Part shown: positions 8,988 to 19,587 of the stretch, in pieces
Numbering within the stretch: position 1 is the stretch's first letter
How the letters are laid out: each line of letters opens with the position of its first letter
NCBI GenBank assembly: GCA_009829735.1
Contig: CM020618.1
Coordinates: forward strand, 3,098,882-3,162,881
From: Pyropia yezoensis
Taxonomy: Eukaryota > Rhodophyta > Bangiophyceae > Bangiales > Bangiaceae
Direction of reading: 5' to 3'
Length of the DNA stretch: 64,000 nucleotides
The notes under the pieces: generated by a model
Seen by the model: the letters and a program-made list of their open reading frames with translations, nothing else
Databases searched by the model: none
What the model was told of the DNA's origin: nothing
Program-made: the position numbers and the translations under genes

Positions 8988-10077
8988 CGCGCCACGAACA
9001 AAACGAAGGACGACGGGAGGGGGGGGGGGAGGGGGGGGGGAAGAGGGGGGGACGTATGGCCGAGGATGAGGTGGAGGGGGTGAGAGACGGGGCCCAGGGT
9101 GAATGAGCGGGGGGAAAGCGACGACGAGGAGGAATCACCAGGCGGAGAGGTCACCCACGGCGGGGGGGCCTGTCCAGTACAAAACAGCGCCGCTCCGCAC
9201 CGTGCGCGCCACGCGACCCTGTACCAGACGCGGCGGATGTGGGCGTGGCGCTGAGTGCCTACCTCCCCCCCGCCCCTCCTGCGGCCGTGCCCCACACGCT
9301 CCTCGGCAGGCTGTGACGAGCTGCCCCGCACGCCCCGCAGCACGTTGTCGCCACAGCGCGGCAACGTGGGGGGGGTGGCGCACCGTCGGGTGTCCCGCGC
9401 AGAGGCCGCCGCCGCCAGCCCGTTGGGGCGGTGTGGCACGTGGCCCGTGACCGCCGAGACGGTGGCGGTGGGGGGGAGTGTGATGAGTGGAGGGCGGGGC
9501 CGCTCGTCGTCCTCGCCGCGCACGCCGCGCGGGCGACGCCTGCCCGCCCACCGACGGTTGGGGGCAGCGACGGTGCCACAAGGGCTCCCCCCTCTCGTGA
9601 GTGGCGTTGACGGGGGGGGGTTGTGTTGCACACAGGTGGAGGGGATGTGCAAGGAGGGCGAGGAGGGAGGTACAGCTCACCAACCCCCCTTCCTGGCTGC
9701 AAATCGGTGTTTCACCGCGCCGCAGTGCTGCGCGGGCCTGCCGGTCAGCCTGCCCGTGGCGGTCGCCGCGGGACGCGTCGTGGCACCAAACCTGGCGGTG
9801 TGGTGTGCGCGTTCGCCTCGACGCGGTGAGCGGGACGTTCTTTTTGTTGGTCGCAGTGGGCGTGCGCGCCACACGGCTGTGGCGAGGCGGTTCCGCGCCG
9901 ACAGTCCGATAGACCAAATGGGCCTCACAAAAGGGGACGAGAGGGTTTGGGGGACAAGTGGGGCCCGGAAGGAAACAAGGTGCCGTCCTGTAAGTAGTTA
10001 TGAGCTGTGAGTCATGACTAGGCCGTCCCTGGATAAACACACGTCACAGAGGCCTGCGCTGGCTGTGCAGTACTGCA

Positions 10078-10177
10078 GAGATAAGAAAGGGTTAAGGCGC
10101 ATTAGAGTGAGATAAGAAAGGGTTAAGGCGCATTAGGGAGCATTAGGGTGAGATAAGAAAGGGTTAAGGCGCATTAG
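10078..10177. repeat. Three copies of GAGATAAGAAAGGGTTAAGG
   Basis: The 28-base unit, which continues as CGCATTAG, starts at 10078, 10109 and 10150, giving spacings of 31 and 41 bases. Copies are identical over their length. Each carries a GATAAG box (GATA/I-box type). The array is about 1.1 kb upstream of the five-TM gene start and could be a regulatory cluster or simple minisatellite. Confidence 0.8.
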
Positions 10178-12180
10178 AAAGGGATGCGGTGTCAGGCCAC
10201 CTTCTGTCCAAATCTGGTTGTGCCGGCCTCTCGACTGATCACAGCTGGCCACCGACGGCGGCTGACGGCGTTTCTCGGGGGGATGAAAACGGCTGGTCCT
10301 CACCGTGCATCATTTCTTCGTAGTCCTATATATTCAGAACGAACCTTGACACGAGACGGGTTGCGCAGCGGTGGTCGCGGACAGTCGGTTGCACCTTGTC
10401 CACCCGCGAGGGGCTCGAAGGATTCACAACGCCAGGATCACCCACGCGAGCAAAAGGCGGTGGCGCGCGAGAAAAAGGGGGCGTTGCAATCTTCTCTCCC
10501 CCATCCTGCCCCGCATGTCCCAGACCAGGTCGGGCATCTGCGGCCGCCGTGTGCCCCCGTCAGGGATAAGATACGGACTCAGGTCGATTCGTGTCCGTGT
10601 CTCTGCATTGACGTGGAGAGGGGAGATGGAAGCAGATTGCGGGTAGGAAGTAAAAAAATAGGAGGGGGAGGGGAGAAAGAAGTGGGCGTGCTGGAAGAGG
10701 AGGGCAGTCTGGGGAAGGGGGAATCTGGCTGTCGACTGACAACTCCCGTGGCAGCCCCACAAAGGTGTGCCACTGGGGTGCTGCCACACGGCAGCGGCGT
10801 TTGTCCGCGCCCCGTCACACCAGAGGGGTAGGGCGGAGCGGTGCAGAGTTAAGGGGATCTGATCGAGTGGGGGGGGTTAGGCGGAGGGTGCTCACTCCAC
10901 CTGGCGAGCGCGTGTGTGGCGGGACGTTGCCCCACCGGCTGGCAACGCCTCGCGCGCGGGTGCGGCCACCCTGCGTAGCTCGACGTGGGCCGCCGTCGCT
11001 TCCCACCTCACCCCGTGTAGCCGTTCCACTTTCTTCACCCGCCTCTTCGACGATTCCCATCCGTCCAGCCTCCGACTCTGGCAACGTGACGAGAGTCCTG
11101 GGCTGTACGCCGTAGCGGGAGCAGCGGAAAGAACTGTCCCCTCGCGACTCCACTACTCTCCCCTCTACAACACAGCGGCGGCAAAGAGACGGGCGAACAT
11201 GAAGACACACTGCGGGGGGGGAGTGTCTGGTGGGTGGGTGGTCGAGGAGCTGCGGGGGAGAGGGCGACAGTTGAGCAACTCCTCGGCGCCTCCCCGCCCC
11301 CACTGTGGTAACGAGCACATCCGGTAGTGTGCTTGGGAGACACGCGCAAGGCAAAGTGGCTACGGTGGCGGCGACGACTGGAGAGGAAGGAGAGGGGGGT
11401 GGCTGGTGCGTCATGGCTCGCAGCGGTGGCGCACGCTCGCCGACCACGGCAGGTGAAGGGGGGGAGTGGTGGGGTGGAGAGAGGTGGCATCGCGTGGCCA
11501 CCACCCCCGGGTGCGCGTGGGGACGACCGCGACGTTGCCGGCAGCCGCGTCGGCCGCCGCTGCTGCTGTGCGAGTATGCTGCCTCTGCCGCCCGCGCGGG
11601 CGGCGGCCGCCACGGTTGTCCACGCCGCGCGCCGCCTGACGGGCTCGGAAGACTCGTGCACAGCCCCATTCGCACGCACGGGGCGTTGACTGCCACGCCG
11701 GGGGCTGCCTCTCCCCCCCTCCCACCAGATGACATCCCCCCCACCGTGGCGTCCGGCCGCTCCCCCTTCTGCCGCGCCACCCTGGGCGGCGACCACGACT
11801 CGACCATCGCCCAAGTGGCAGCAGTGCAGGCTGCGTGATGGGCCTTGGGGGGTGAGGGGCCGGATGGACTGGGGGGGGGGGGGGAACCAAGGTGGTGCGC
11901 CTGCCCCGAGGAGACATCTTCGTACGGTAGTCCACCTGAAAAAAAAAAAGAGCCTGGAAACAGCGCAGCTTTCCCTACCGGCTGTGACGTCGCGCACGAC
12001 CAGCACGCGACAGCACCGCCGATAGTAGAGGCGCTGAGGTGCGCTTCCACAGAAACGCACACAAAAATATCTGGAAAGGGCTGGGCGTGCCAACAAGAAT
12101 GGACGGCGGTGGCCTTGCGCAAGGCGCCCACGCCGGAGCGTCGGTGAGGTATGTATGGACTTTACTTTGCTGGACGTACA

Positions 12181-12204
12181 GGTGTACTGTACATACAGTA
12201 CACC
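12181..12204. repeat. Perfect 9-bp inverted repeat around TACATA
   Basis: GGTGTACTG-TACATA-CAGTACACC is a perfect hairpin in plain intergenic DNA. Its core TGTACTGTACATA recurs at 41822. Confidence 0.7.
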
Positions 12205-13938
12205 GAGGCTGCAACACCCACCGTTGGGCCTAGCTGCGGTGGGATCAATCGGCAAACCGCCGCCCTCTGCCACCCTTACGTCCGTGAAGGTGGCGCTGGT
12301 CTGCTTCTGCCTCGTTGACCCGTCTGCGTTCCGCGCAGGCCTGCGCCTAGGCGCGAGGGCCGTGGAGGCAGCGGGAGAGGCGGCGTGTATGTATGAGTCT
12401 GATGCAGACACCGCCCCCAGTGGAATCAGTCCGCAGCCCCACGCTTACCTGCGGAGCGCGCACGTGCGAAGACGACACGTTGGAACTGGGGGGGGGGGGG
12501 AAAGGCGGTTTCGGGGTCTCCTGGCGGCGGGCACATCTGCATCATGACACGCAAAGGCGAGCCACCGAAGAGGGGGAAAGGGCCGCCTTGAGCAGTCCGA
12601 GGCGCACGCGGACGGCCTCGTCGGTGGAGGGATACAAAAAAAAACGCGCTCGGTGTGGAACCTTGGTCGTGTACCATCCATGGCGGCGACACCACGGCGG
12701 ACTGGCCGCGGATATGTATCTATCCGCACTACAGCTGGATGCTCGTATGGATATACACATGTCTGCTGGTGGGGGTATCTGTGGCGCTCATAATGACATC
12801 GTATTGACTGTATGTATCTGCATGTAAACGGCTCGAACAGGCTCGAGAGTCTCGCTGTCACCCGCCGCACGACGGATGCACACACACCCCCTCTCGGATC
12901 CCAAGACCTTGCGATGGCGCGTCCTCGTCCACGTTGCGACCGGCACGGGTGTCAGGCAGGCAACAACCCGAGGGCCCGACTGAAGCGTTGTGGCCCAATC
13001 GGGACGAGTGTCCACCACCTGGAGGGGGGTGGCGGATCGCACGCGCCTCTGGTTGGCTGGTGCGCCAAGCGGGTGCCCACTCAAACCGCGCCATCGAGCG
13101 GTTCGTATCCGCAGTCTCCACCGCGTGTCCCCTCAAAAGGCGGTCGTGGACGCCCCGAGTCCTGACACGGGCCGCCGCCCTGCCTGGGATTCGCCGACAA
13201 GTGGGCGTCTGGCATTTAAATATCTCTTTGGCCCGCGCGGAGGGTGGGCGTGTGGCGGTGGCGGTTGTTTGTTCTGGTCCCCCTCGCCCGGGTCAGCAAG
13301 GCCAGCCGAGCGGATGTCCTCCTCTCGGGTCACCATTCACGACCGGGCCGTCCAGCACGCGTCCCAAGCGGGCGCACAGCAGGCACAGGAGACCGATCCG
13401 CAGACCACCAATGCACTTGGCTCAAACCGCACTCGACTTCTGAAACACGACGGCCCCCTCTCACTGTACCGTGGGGGAATGAGCCCGGAAACACGTGCTA
13501 GGCACGCGCCTCGCTCGAAAGGCCTATGGCTGCCGTCGCGCCCACGCCACTGTCCCTCTGCGTCACGTGGGCCCCCCCTGTCGAGAGACCAAATCTCGCA
13601 GTGCAAGGAGTCCGCCACGTCGGCCACGTGATTGGCTCAGCTGCGTTCTAGCGGAGGTCTCCTCTCTGGCCTGATGCAGGCCGGGTGCACCTAAGGCCGC
13701 GCAAGGCGCGGCCCGCGGGGCCGCCGTCGAGGGGCGAGCCTTGAGGCAAGGCGCTGGCAATTGGCCGCCGTTGCCGCTGGCCGGACAAGCGCGCGCGTAC
13801 AACTGGCCCCCGGCTCTGCGAGTCGGAGTGGTCGTGTTCGTCCCCTTCCCGCAACGCCTTGCCTCCCCCCCACGTGCACCGACGCACCCCTTACCCTTCC
13901 CACCTCCACTCTGGTTCCCCTATTCCCCCTACGTGGCC

Positions 13939-15069
13939 ATGTGTTTTGTTGCGACGTGCAATGATCGCGGCAGCGTCTTGTCGCTGCGCTTTGAACCGCT
14001 GAGGAGCTCTCGGGCGCTCGCCGCCGCCGCCACTGCGGCCGCAGCGGGGCCCGAGGCGCTCGAGCGCAACGCAGCCGTCACATGGTGGGACACTGCAGAC
14101 GCGGATCACGCGCGAGACCTCCCAGCTCTCGTCACCTTTACGGAGAAGTCGGAGAAGCGCGGGGAGGAGAGCGTTGGTGGCGACGGTGCAGGGCTTGACC
14201 AGGACGCCGTCTTCGACCCGCCGCAGCCCGACTATTACTTCGATGACGATGGCGATGAGGAGATGGCCGGCCCGGCAGGCGCGGGCGCATTCGAGGCACC
14301 TGCGACGGCTGCATGGCCGCCCCTAGGCCCGCCCCCTGTGGGCTCGGGCGCCCCGGCCAAGCAGGAGCCTATGTCTCCAGTGGCGATTGATGGTGGCGCC
14401 ATGTTAGGCGACCAGTCTTCATTGACCTACCTGGATGGGGCTCTCCCCGACCGACTGCCGACACCTCCCCCTTCCCTGATAAGCGCTGCCCTCTCACTAC
14501 CCGCGGATGGCACTACTTGGAGCGACGGCGGCGGTCTTGGTAGCGGCTACTGCAGTGGCGGAGGCGGCAGCAGCCACCCTGATGGTGATGGTGGTGATGT
14601 GGGCGATGCTGGTGGAGGAGCCGCCAGCACACCAGACCCCTTCTCCTCGATGTTCCCCGACGAGTTCCTGCCCTTGGATGTGGAGATGGCGCACGAGCGC
14701 CGCCTGGGCTGTGTGTACCGGAAGTTAGAACGCGTTGGTGGCGAGACCATTGACGGGCGGCGTCGGCGAGGCCGCAAGCGGGTGCACCCCAAGCCACCGT
14801 CGCGCATGCTAGCAGACTTGGCGTCTATTGACGGCTGCACGCGGATCTTGGAAGTTGTTGCGTCTGAGGCGACCGCTCGCCAAGCGGACATGCAGGCGGA
14901 GCTGAGGAGCTTGATGGCCACCCGCGATGAGCTGCTGGCAGCAAAGGCGACATCACCGTCGCCAGCGACGCGGTCGATCAAGCTCGACGACTGGGCAGAG
15001 GCGCTGGACGCGCTGACGGCTTGGTCGACCGAGCCCGAGGCGACAACCGTGGGCTCACCTTTGTTCTGA
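13939..15069 (+). CDS. Putative nuclear protein with acidic and basic/coiled-coil regions
   Basis: 376 codons from ATG at 13939 (MCFVATCNDRG) to TGA at 15069. The upstream extension of the frame (13741-13938) looks non-coding. An acidic stretch near residues 95-110 contains DYYFDDDGDEEM. A Gly-rich linker follows. Near residues 270-285 there is a strongly basic run, RRRRGRKRVHPKP, likely a nuclear signal or DNA contact. After it comes a predicted helix with Leu/Ala heptad character (QADMQAELRSLMATRDELL). The acidic-plus-basic-plus-coil order suggests a transcription regulator, but the basic region does not match bZIP consensus and no named domain was recognised. Composition is more balanced than its Ala-rich neighbours, which supports true coding. 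Confidence 0.7.
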   Translation: MCFVATCNDRGSVLSLRFEPLRSSRALAAAATAAAAGPEALERNAAVTWWDTADADHARDLPALVTFTEKSEKRGEESVGGDGAGLDQDAVFDPPQPDYYFDDDGDEEMAGPAGAGAFEAPATAAWPPLGPPPVGSGAPAKQEPMSPVAIDGGAMLGDQSSLTYLDGALPDRLPTPPPSLISAALSLPADGTTWSDGGGLGSGYCSGGGGSSHPDGDGGDVGDAGGGAASTPDPFSSMFPDEFLPLDVEMAHERRLGCVYRKLERVGGETIDGRRRRGRKRVHPKPPSRMLADLASIDGCTRILEVVASEATARQADMQAELRSLMATRDELLAAKATSPSPATRSIKLDDWAEALDALTAWSTEPEATTVGSPLF

Positions 15070-16180
15070 TACCCCATCCGTGCTCTCTGTGGTATGGCGG
15101 GAGACTCTCTGGCGGGGTGTGGAGGCTGACCTGTTGTACTTCCCCACCATGCGTTGGGGCCTCGTCTCCCCAGTCCCTTTGTGACGCGCTTGGCGGGTGC
15201 GGCTGTTATCCGTGAGCTGCCGCATGACATTTTGCGGCTTGTTGTTGGATGTTGCTGTAGGTACGCGCCGCGACGTGGACGCTGCGCTTTTGAGTAGGGT
15301 CTCTTCACCTGCCTGGTGCTGCTGCTCTTCCCCTTGGGTCACCACCACTGCGGTGTGGTGGGGCGGTGTGCTGTCTGAGCACCGCGTGGGGGAGCTTGTG
15401 ACCGGCCAACAGCGTCTGCTGCTGGTTGAGGGGGTGGCGTATATCACCTCTTGGGTATTTGTGCCGTGCGCTTTCTCGCGCCGAGGCGGCACCTGGTGAT
15501 TGGGCGAGTAGGCTGCCGTTCCTGCCGGACCAGCATGTGGTTCTTGTACACATGGGTGCAAACGGAGAGCCAGTAATTGGCTTTATTCTCCATTCCCTGC
15601 GTCCCTCCTGGGGGTGACCTTCCCGTTTGTCGGTGTCTGCTGTCAAGGGCTGGTGAGGATTGGGGTGAGCCCGCTTGCCATTTGTTGGTCGTCGCTGATG
15701 ACCATTCCTACCTTGGTGGCCGGCCGTTCCTTCTGAGTGCGGTGGCGGTGCACATCTGGATCTTGTTCCTGTTGTTTGTGTCTGCGGATCACCCGGCGTT
15801 GCTTTGCTTCTATTTTGTTTCTCCTCGCAAGCCGGCGTTGCTGGCTATGGGGGTGTGTTCATGAAGCACCGGCGAGTTTCTGGTAAACATAGCAGATAAG
15901 CGTACCGCTTGCAGTCCTGTTCTCGGACGCATTGTATTTCCGGGGTGCAAAGCACATCAGCTGGGCGAAGCGCACACAGTGTTGCCGTGTGCGGGACTGA
16001 CACAATGTCTTCCACCCCTCCCGTTTCGAAAGGTCACCATGCCGATGTTCCGGCGGTCTCCCCCCACCTCTCCCCTCTGCCGCCATCCTCACAGAAGAGC
16101 AGTGGGCAAAACGCAGTCAAGCGGCGGGCCCCGCCGTCATTTGAAACCCGTCGACCCCCCCCCCCCCCGCGTCCCCCGTC
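15070..16180. other. Intergenic, between convergent genes
   Basis: Lower GC than the flanking coding DNA and without a convincing gene. The longest frames (about 15577-15864 and 15197-15499) show no motifs. It holds the 3' flanks of the gene ending at 15069 and of NSF ending at 16181, with a C-rich run just before the NSF stop (about 16156-16168). Confidence 0.55.
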
Positions 16181-18514
16181 CTAGGCCACATTCTGCAACA
16201 CAGACGCCAGCCGCTCCATGTCCACCGAGTACGTGCCGTCGGCGGCCTCTCGCCGCGCCATCTCGAGCACCATGAGCAGCTTCTTGATACCCATCCCCTC
16301 TGCTGCCAGCAGCTCAATCGCGGTGGACCGCTGCGCCGACGTCGGAAAGCGAACGGCCGCGCCCACTGCCCCAGCCGCTGTACCGCCGTTGTCTCCCGCA
16401 GCGTCTGTGTCAAATACCACTGGCGATGGCACCGCAGTCCCATCCACCACCGCTGCCACCTCTTTGACGTTCAGAGGCAGCGTCGACAGAGTAGCGTTGA
16501 ATGCCGTCCGCACGCTCAGCTGCTCCATCACGTCCACGTCCCCGGTAGTAGCAAGGATCAGCAGCCGCCGCCCCGGTGGGGGCATGGACTTGACAAGCAC
16601 CAGCAGCGTCTGTAAGAGCACATTGGAGAAGCGTGGGCCAATGGGCGCGTACTCAATCATGCGCTCAATGTTGTCCAGCACAACAACCGACAAGGGCGAC
16701 TTGTGGGCGTCGTCAAACACCCGCGCCAGCGCCGCGCACTTGGCTGGCTCCGAGTATCCCACAAACTGCTCGGGGCTCACCAGGCGCACGAACGGGAACC
16801 CCGACTCGACCGCCAGCTTGGCCGCCAGTGCCGTCTTGCCTGTGCCGGCGCTGCCTTCAATGAGCACCGACAGCAAGGGGTTGCCCGTCGAGTGAGCCAC
16901 TTCGTCCCGGAATAGTGCGCCCGCCGACAACAGAGAATGCGCCCGGGGACCATGCACGAGAAAGCCGCCAAGCAGACACCGTGCAAAGTCGTCCTTGGTG
17001 GCCCCCAGCGCGGGTTGCACGTCCTCCAGGGCCCGCGAAAAGTCGTCGGCCGTCACCAGCACCTTGGTGCCGTCCACCGCGGCATGGAGATTCCGAAAGT
17101 CCACCAGCCGGTTCATTGCATGAGAGGCCGCAGACTTACACACACCCTCCAGTTCGGCGCCCGAGTAGTTTTTGGAGCGGGCGGCGACAGACTCGACGCT
17201 CACGTCGGGGCCAAGCATCTTGTTGTCCCGCATCTTGCTGGTGTGGATGCGCAGGATCTGTGCCCGCCCGTGCTCATCGGGCAGCGAAATCTCCACGTGC
17301 ACCTCTAGGCGGCCGGGGCGAAGAAGCGCCTCGTCAATCATGTCCTTGCGGTTGGTCATACCAATCACCAGGATGTTGTTGAGCGAGTTCACGCCGTCAA
17401 TCTTGGAGAGCAGCTGATTCACCACCGTATCATGCACGCTGCCAGCAGCGCCGGCGCCAGCCGAGCCACGCTGCTTGCAGATGGCGTCAATTTCATCAAA
17501 GATAATGATGTGGAGCTCCGACGCGTCCCCCGCCTCGGCGTACTCAGCCTCGGCCGCCTCAAACAGCTTCCGGATGTTCTCCTCACTCTGGCCCACAAAC
17601 TTGTTGAGGATCTCGGGGCCATTGACAACCTGCGGTTCCCGGCCGTTAAGCATTTTGCCAATCTGCCGCGCAATCAGGGTCTTGCCCGTACCTGGGGGCC
17701 CGTACAACAGCATCCCCTTGACGTGGGAGACGCCCAGCTTGGACACCACCGCCGGCGGGAAGACACGGGATGCAAAGGCGCGGCGGAAGATGGCGGAAAA
17801 CTCCTTGTCCAGACCGCCAATGCCCATCTTCTCAAAGTCAAAGTCTGCCCGGAAGATCTCCTTGGGCCGACGCTCCCCGCCGCCGCCAGAGAGCTTCAGC
17901 TTGGTGCCCGGCGCCTTGCTCACAAACATCTCTGCAGCCGCGCCCAGCGCTGCCACCCGCACCTGGTCGCCCGCCTCGGATGCCAGTGACGAGGCCTTGG
18001 CGGTCAGGTTGGTGCCGTAAAAGTCCACCACTAAAGTCTGGCCCAGCGACACGACCTGCCCCCGCAGGCGGCGGCCAAGCAGCTCCACCAGCTGGTCCCC
18101 GTCAATGGCCATTCCCGCACCCGCCGACTTGAGGGCATCTATCTCAAAGGTGGCCGCCGCGGCGTCCACCACCTTGCCGCCCGGCCACGCAAACGGCACC
18201 AGCATGACGTCATCGCCAATGGCGACCTGCAGCTCCCGCCGCTGGACCGCGTTGAAGGCCAAACAACCAGGCTCTACCGCCGCAAAAGCCGCAACGGAAT
18301 ACACGTAGGAGGCGGGTGCGGCGCCTGAGGAGCGCACCCCCGACGACAGGGTGGCCAGGTACAGGCCGTCGACGTTGGCCCGCATGCCCGACGACGTTAG
18401 GTCCTTTTGGGTGGTGTAGACCCGGTTACTCAGCGCCAGCTCCTGGTTGGGACATGGAGCCGCACGCATCGTGACGCCGCCGCTGCCCAGCAGGCCGCCA
18501 AGTTTCCACGACAT
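16181..18514 (-). CDS. NSF: Vesicle-fusing ATPase NSF/Sec18
   Basis: 777 codons; full length for the family (about 745-780). NSF is the hexameric AAA+ ATPase that, with SNAP adaptors, disassembles SNARE complexes after membrane fusion. The N domain starts MRAAPCPNQELALSN. The D1 linker FEKMGIGGLDKEF is nearly invariant. D1 has Walker A GPPGTGKT (about residue 272) and Walker B IIIFDEID (about 338), plus LLYGPPG and ALLRPGRLE. D2 has Walker A GSAGTGKT (about 554) and the segment VVVLDNIERM, where many NSFs have DD; this fits the weakly hydrolysing D2 ring. The C-terminus has GIKKLLMVLEM. ATG at 18514 is chosen because the frame upstream only has a GTG; ATG at 18469 is an alternative. A single exon. 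The MYDGF-like gene is head-to-head across 590 bases. Confidence 0.97.
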   Translation of the reverse strand: MSWKLGGLLGSGGVTMRAAPCPNQELALSNRVYTTQKDLTSSGMRANVDGLYLATLSSGVRSSGAAPASYVYSVAAFAAVEPGCLAFNAVQRRELQVAIGDDVMLVPFAWPGGKVVDAAAATFEIDALKSAGAGMAIDGDQLVELLGRRLRGQVVSLGQTLVVDFYGTNLTAKASSLASEAGDQVRVAALGAAAEMFVSKAPGTKLKLSGGGGERRPKEIFRADFDFEKMGIGGLDKEFSAIFRRAFASRVFPPAVVSKLGVSHVKGMLLYGPPGTGKTLIARQIGKMLNGREPQVVNGPEILNKFVGQSEENIRKLFEAAEAEYAEAGDASELHIIIFDEIDAICKQRGSAGAGAAGSVHDTVVNQLLSKIDGVNSLNNILVIGMTNRKDMIDEALLRPGRLEVHVEISLPDEHGRAQILRIHTSKMRDNKMLGPDVSVESVAARSKNYSGAELEGVCKSAASHAMNRLVDFRNLHAAVDGTKVLVTADDFSRALEDVQPALGATKDDFARCLLGGFLVHGPRAHSLLSAGALFRDEVAHSTGNPLLSVLIEGSAGTGKTALAAKLAVESGFPFVRLVSPEQFVGYSEPAKCAALARVFDDAHKSPLSVVVLDNIERMIEYAPIGPRFSNVLLQTLLVLVKSMPPPGRRLLILATTGDVDVMEQLSVRTAFNATLSTLPLNVKEVAAVVDGTAVPSPVVFDTDAAGDNGGTAAGAVGAAVRFPTSAQRSTAIELLAAEGMGIKKLLMVLEMARREAADGTYSVDMERLASVLQNVA

Positions 18515-19104
18515 GACTGCGGCGGTATGGGACACGACCCAGCCCCAGGTTGGCTACCTGCCTCTCCCGCACTGGCGGCGGCAAGCAGCTGGACGTTTTA
18601 GGATGGTCAGTGTCTCAGGATGTCGAGGAAAATGTGCTTGGCGGCACAGAATGCAGATGGTTGAATGGGACCTGCCGCACCCAGGCGCTTGCACGTACAG
18701 CTGCTGCGGGCCTCGCGCCTTTTGACGAGACAGCCATGTCATGCTCGAAGCAACACGGCGAACAGCACCGATGCGCAAGCGGTCATTGCCTGACTTACAC
18801 TTCGCAGCTCTAAATACGGATATATGTACTTAATAGATCAGCCACAAGGAAAAGCTTGTTCTTCAGGCGCCACCCGCCTTCCTCACTGCAAGACGGTACC
18901 CTCTTTTTCGTCGCTACTGAAGGCGCCCGTGTTTGTTGCTCTCTTGCCCGTCGCTGCCGACGGCGCTCGTGGTTGTCCCCCCCGCGCTTCCCCCCCTGCG
19001 CTTCCCCCCCCGTATTCCCCACCTCTGTCGCGCGTCCCTCACGAGCAGACCCGACGCGCACACCCCTCTACAGCAGCCCCTGCCATCCCCTCCTGTGGGG
19101 CACC
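18515..19104. promoter_or_regulatory. Shared upstream region of NSF (-) and MYDGF-like (+)
   Basis: 590 bases separate the two divergent start codons, so both promoters must lie here unless a leader intron moves one away. The middle (about 18800-18850) is distinctly AT-rich around TAAATACGGATATATGTACTTAATAG, a plausible core promoter area. No coding signal. Confidence 0.5.
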
Positions 19105-19587
19105 ATGCGGCTCGCACCAGTGCTGGCAGTGGCCACTCTCGTCCTGGCCGCTGCCGGCGCCCCCGCGGCGGCGCTGACCAAGTCCGAGTCCCTGCCCTTC
19201 ACCGTGCACCCCGGGTCGCCCGGGTCGGTGGAGGTTGCGCTGGACACCCCCCCCATCCCCTCCTCCACCTGCACGTTTGCCTACGCCACCGTCGGCGCCA
19301 CCCCCGAGGCGTGGGAGGCGGTCGTCACGGGCGACGGGGACACCAACTCGGTCACCTGTACCATCCACCGGGCGGGCGGCGGGGAGACTTACTTGATGTT
19401 TACGTCGTGGGAGGTGGCCCTGGGCGGTGAGGCCGCCCTCCTTGACGCCACCGTCCGCGATGGGGGGGGGGGGGAGGTGCCCGCCGAGGGCGTCTACACC
19501 GTTGGGTCGGGCGGCGTGCGGACTGTCGAGGGCTGGGGGGGGGGGGGCATCGCGGAAATTGTGGTCAAGTCCATGCTGCTGTTGTGA
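19105..19587 (+). CDS. Myeloid-derived growth factor (MYDGF, UPF0556) family protein
   Basis: 160 codons from ATG at 19105 in a good context (CACCATGC). Residues 1 to about 22 are a signal peptide (VLAVATLVLAAAGAPAAA). The mature part follows the MYDGF pattern: PFTVHPG, then CTFAYATVG, EAWE, then SVTCTIHRAGGGETYLMFTSW. The two cysteines align with the conserved pair of the family (C.F.YA..G and .TCTI.R). Human MYDGF is about 173 residues, so length fits. In animals it is a secreted or ER/Golgi-resident beta-sandwich protein; the function in algae is unknown. The C-terminus lacks a KDEL-like signal (it ends KSMLLL). Poly-G codons near residues 122-126 and 144-148 sit in G8-G10 runs and could hide indels. 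Confidence 0.85.
   Translation: MRLAPVLAVATLVLAAAGAPAAALTKSESLPFTVHPGSPGSVEVALDTPPIPSSTCTFAYATVGATPEAWEAVVTGDGDTNSVTCTIHRAGGGETYLMFTSWEVALGGEAALLDATVRDGGGGEVPAEGVYTVGSGGVRTVEGWGGGGIAEIVVKSMLLL

Larger units (their letters stand above)
8988..13938. other. 5-kb intergenic region between divergent genes
   Basis: No frame here has family motifs, and those on both strands are Arg/Pro/Gly-rich in the manner of random GC-rich sequence. It contains the 31-bp repeats at 10078, several G or C runs of 9-13 bases, an A-tract near 11940 and the palindrome at 12181. It must hold the promoters of the five-TM gene (left) and of the gene at 13939 (right). A spliced small gene cannot be excluded without transcripts. 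Confidence 0.5.

Noticed and set aside
7404-9083. Long plus-strand open frame opposite the five-TM gene
   Set aside because: The translation is Arg/His/Ala-rich without motifs, while the minus strand gives five clear membrane helices. An open frame is expected opposite GC-rich codons.
9135-12411. Minus-strand frames of 300-460 codons in the 9-12.4 kb region
   Set aside because: No family motif, abundant Arg/Pro/Ser, and no codon-position bias different from the other frames; treated as chance frames in GC-rich DNA.
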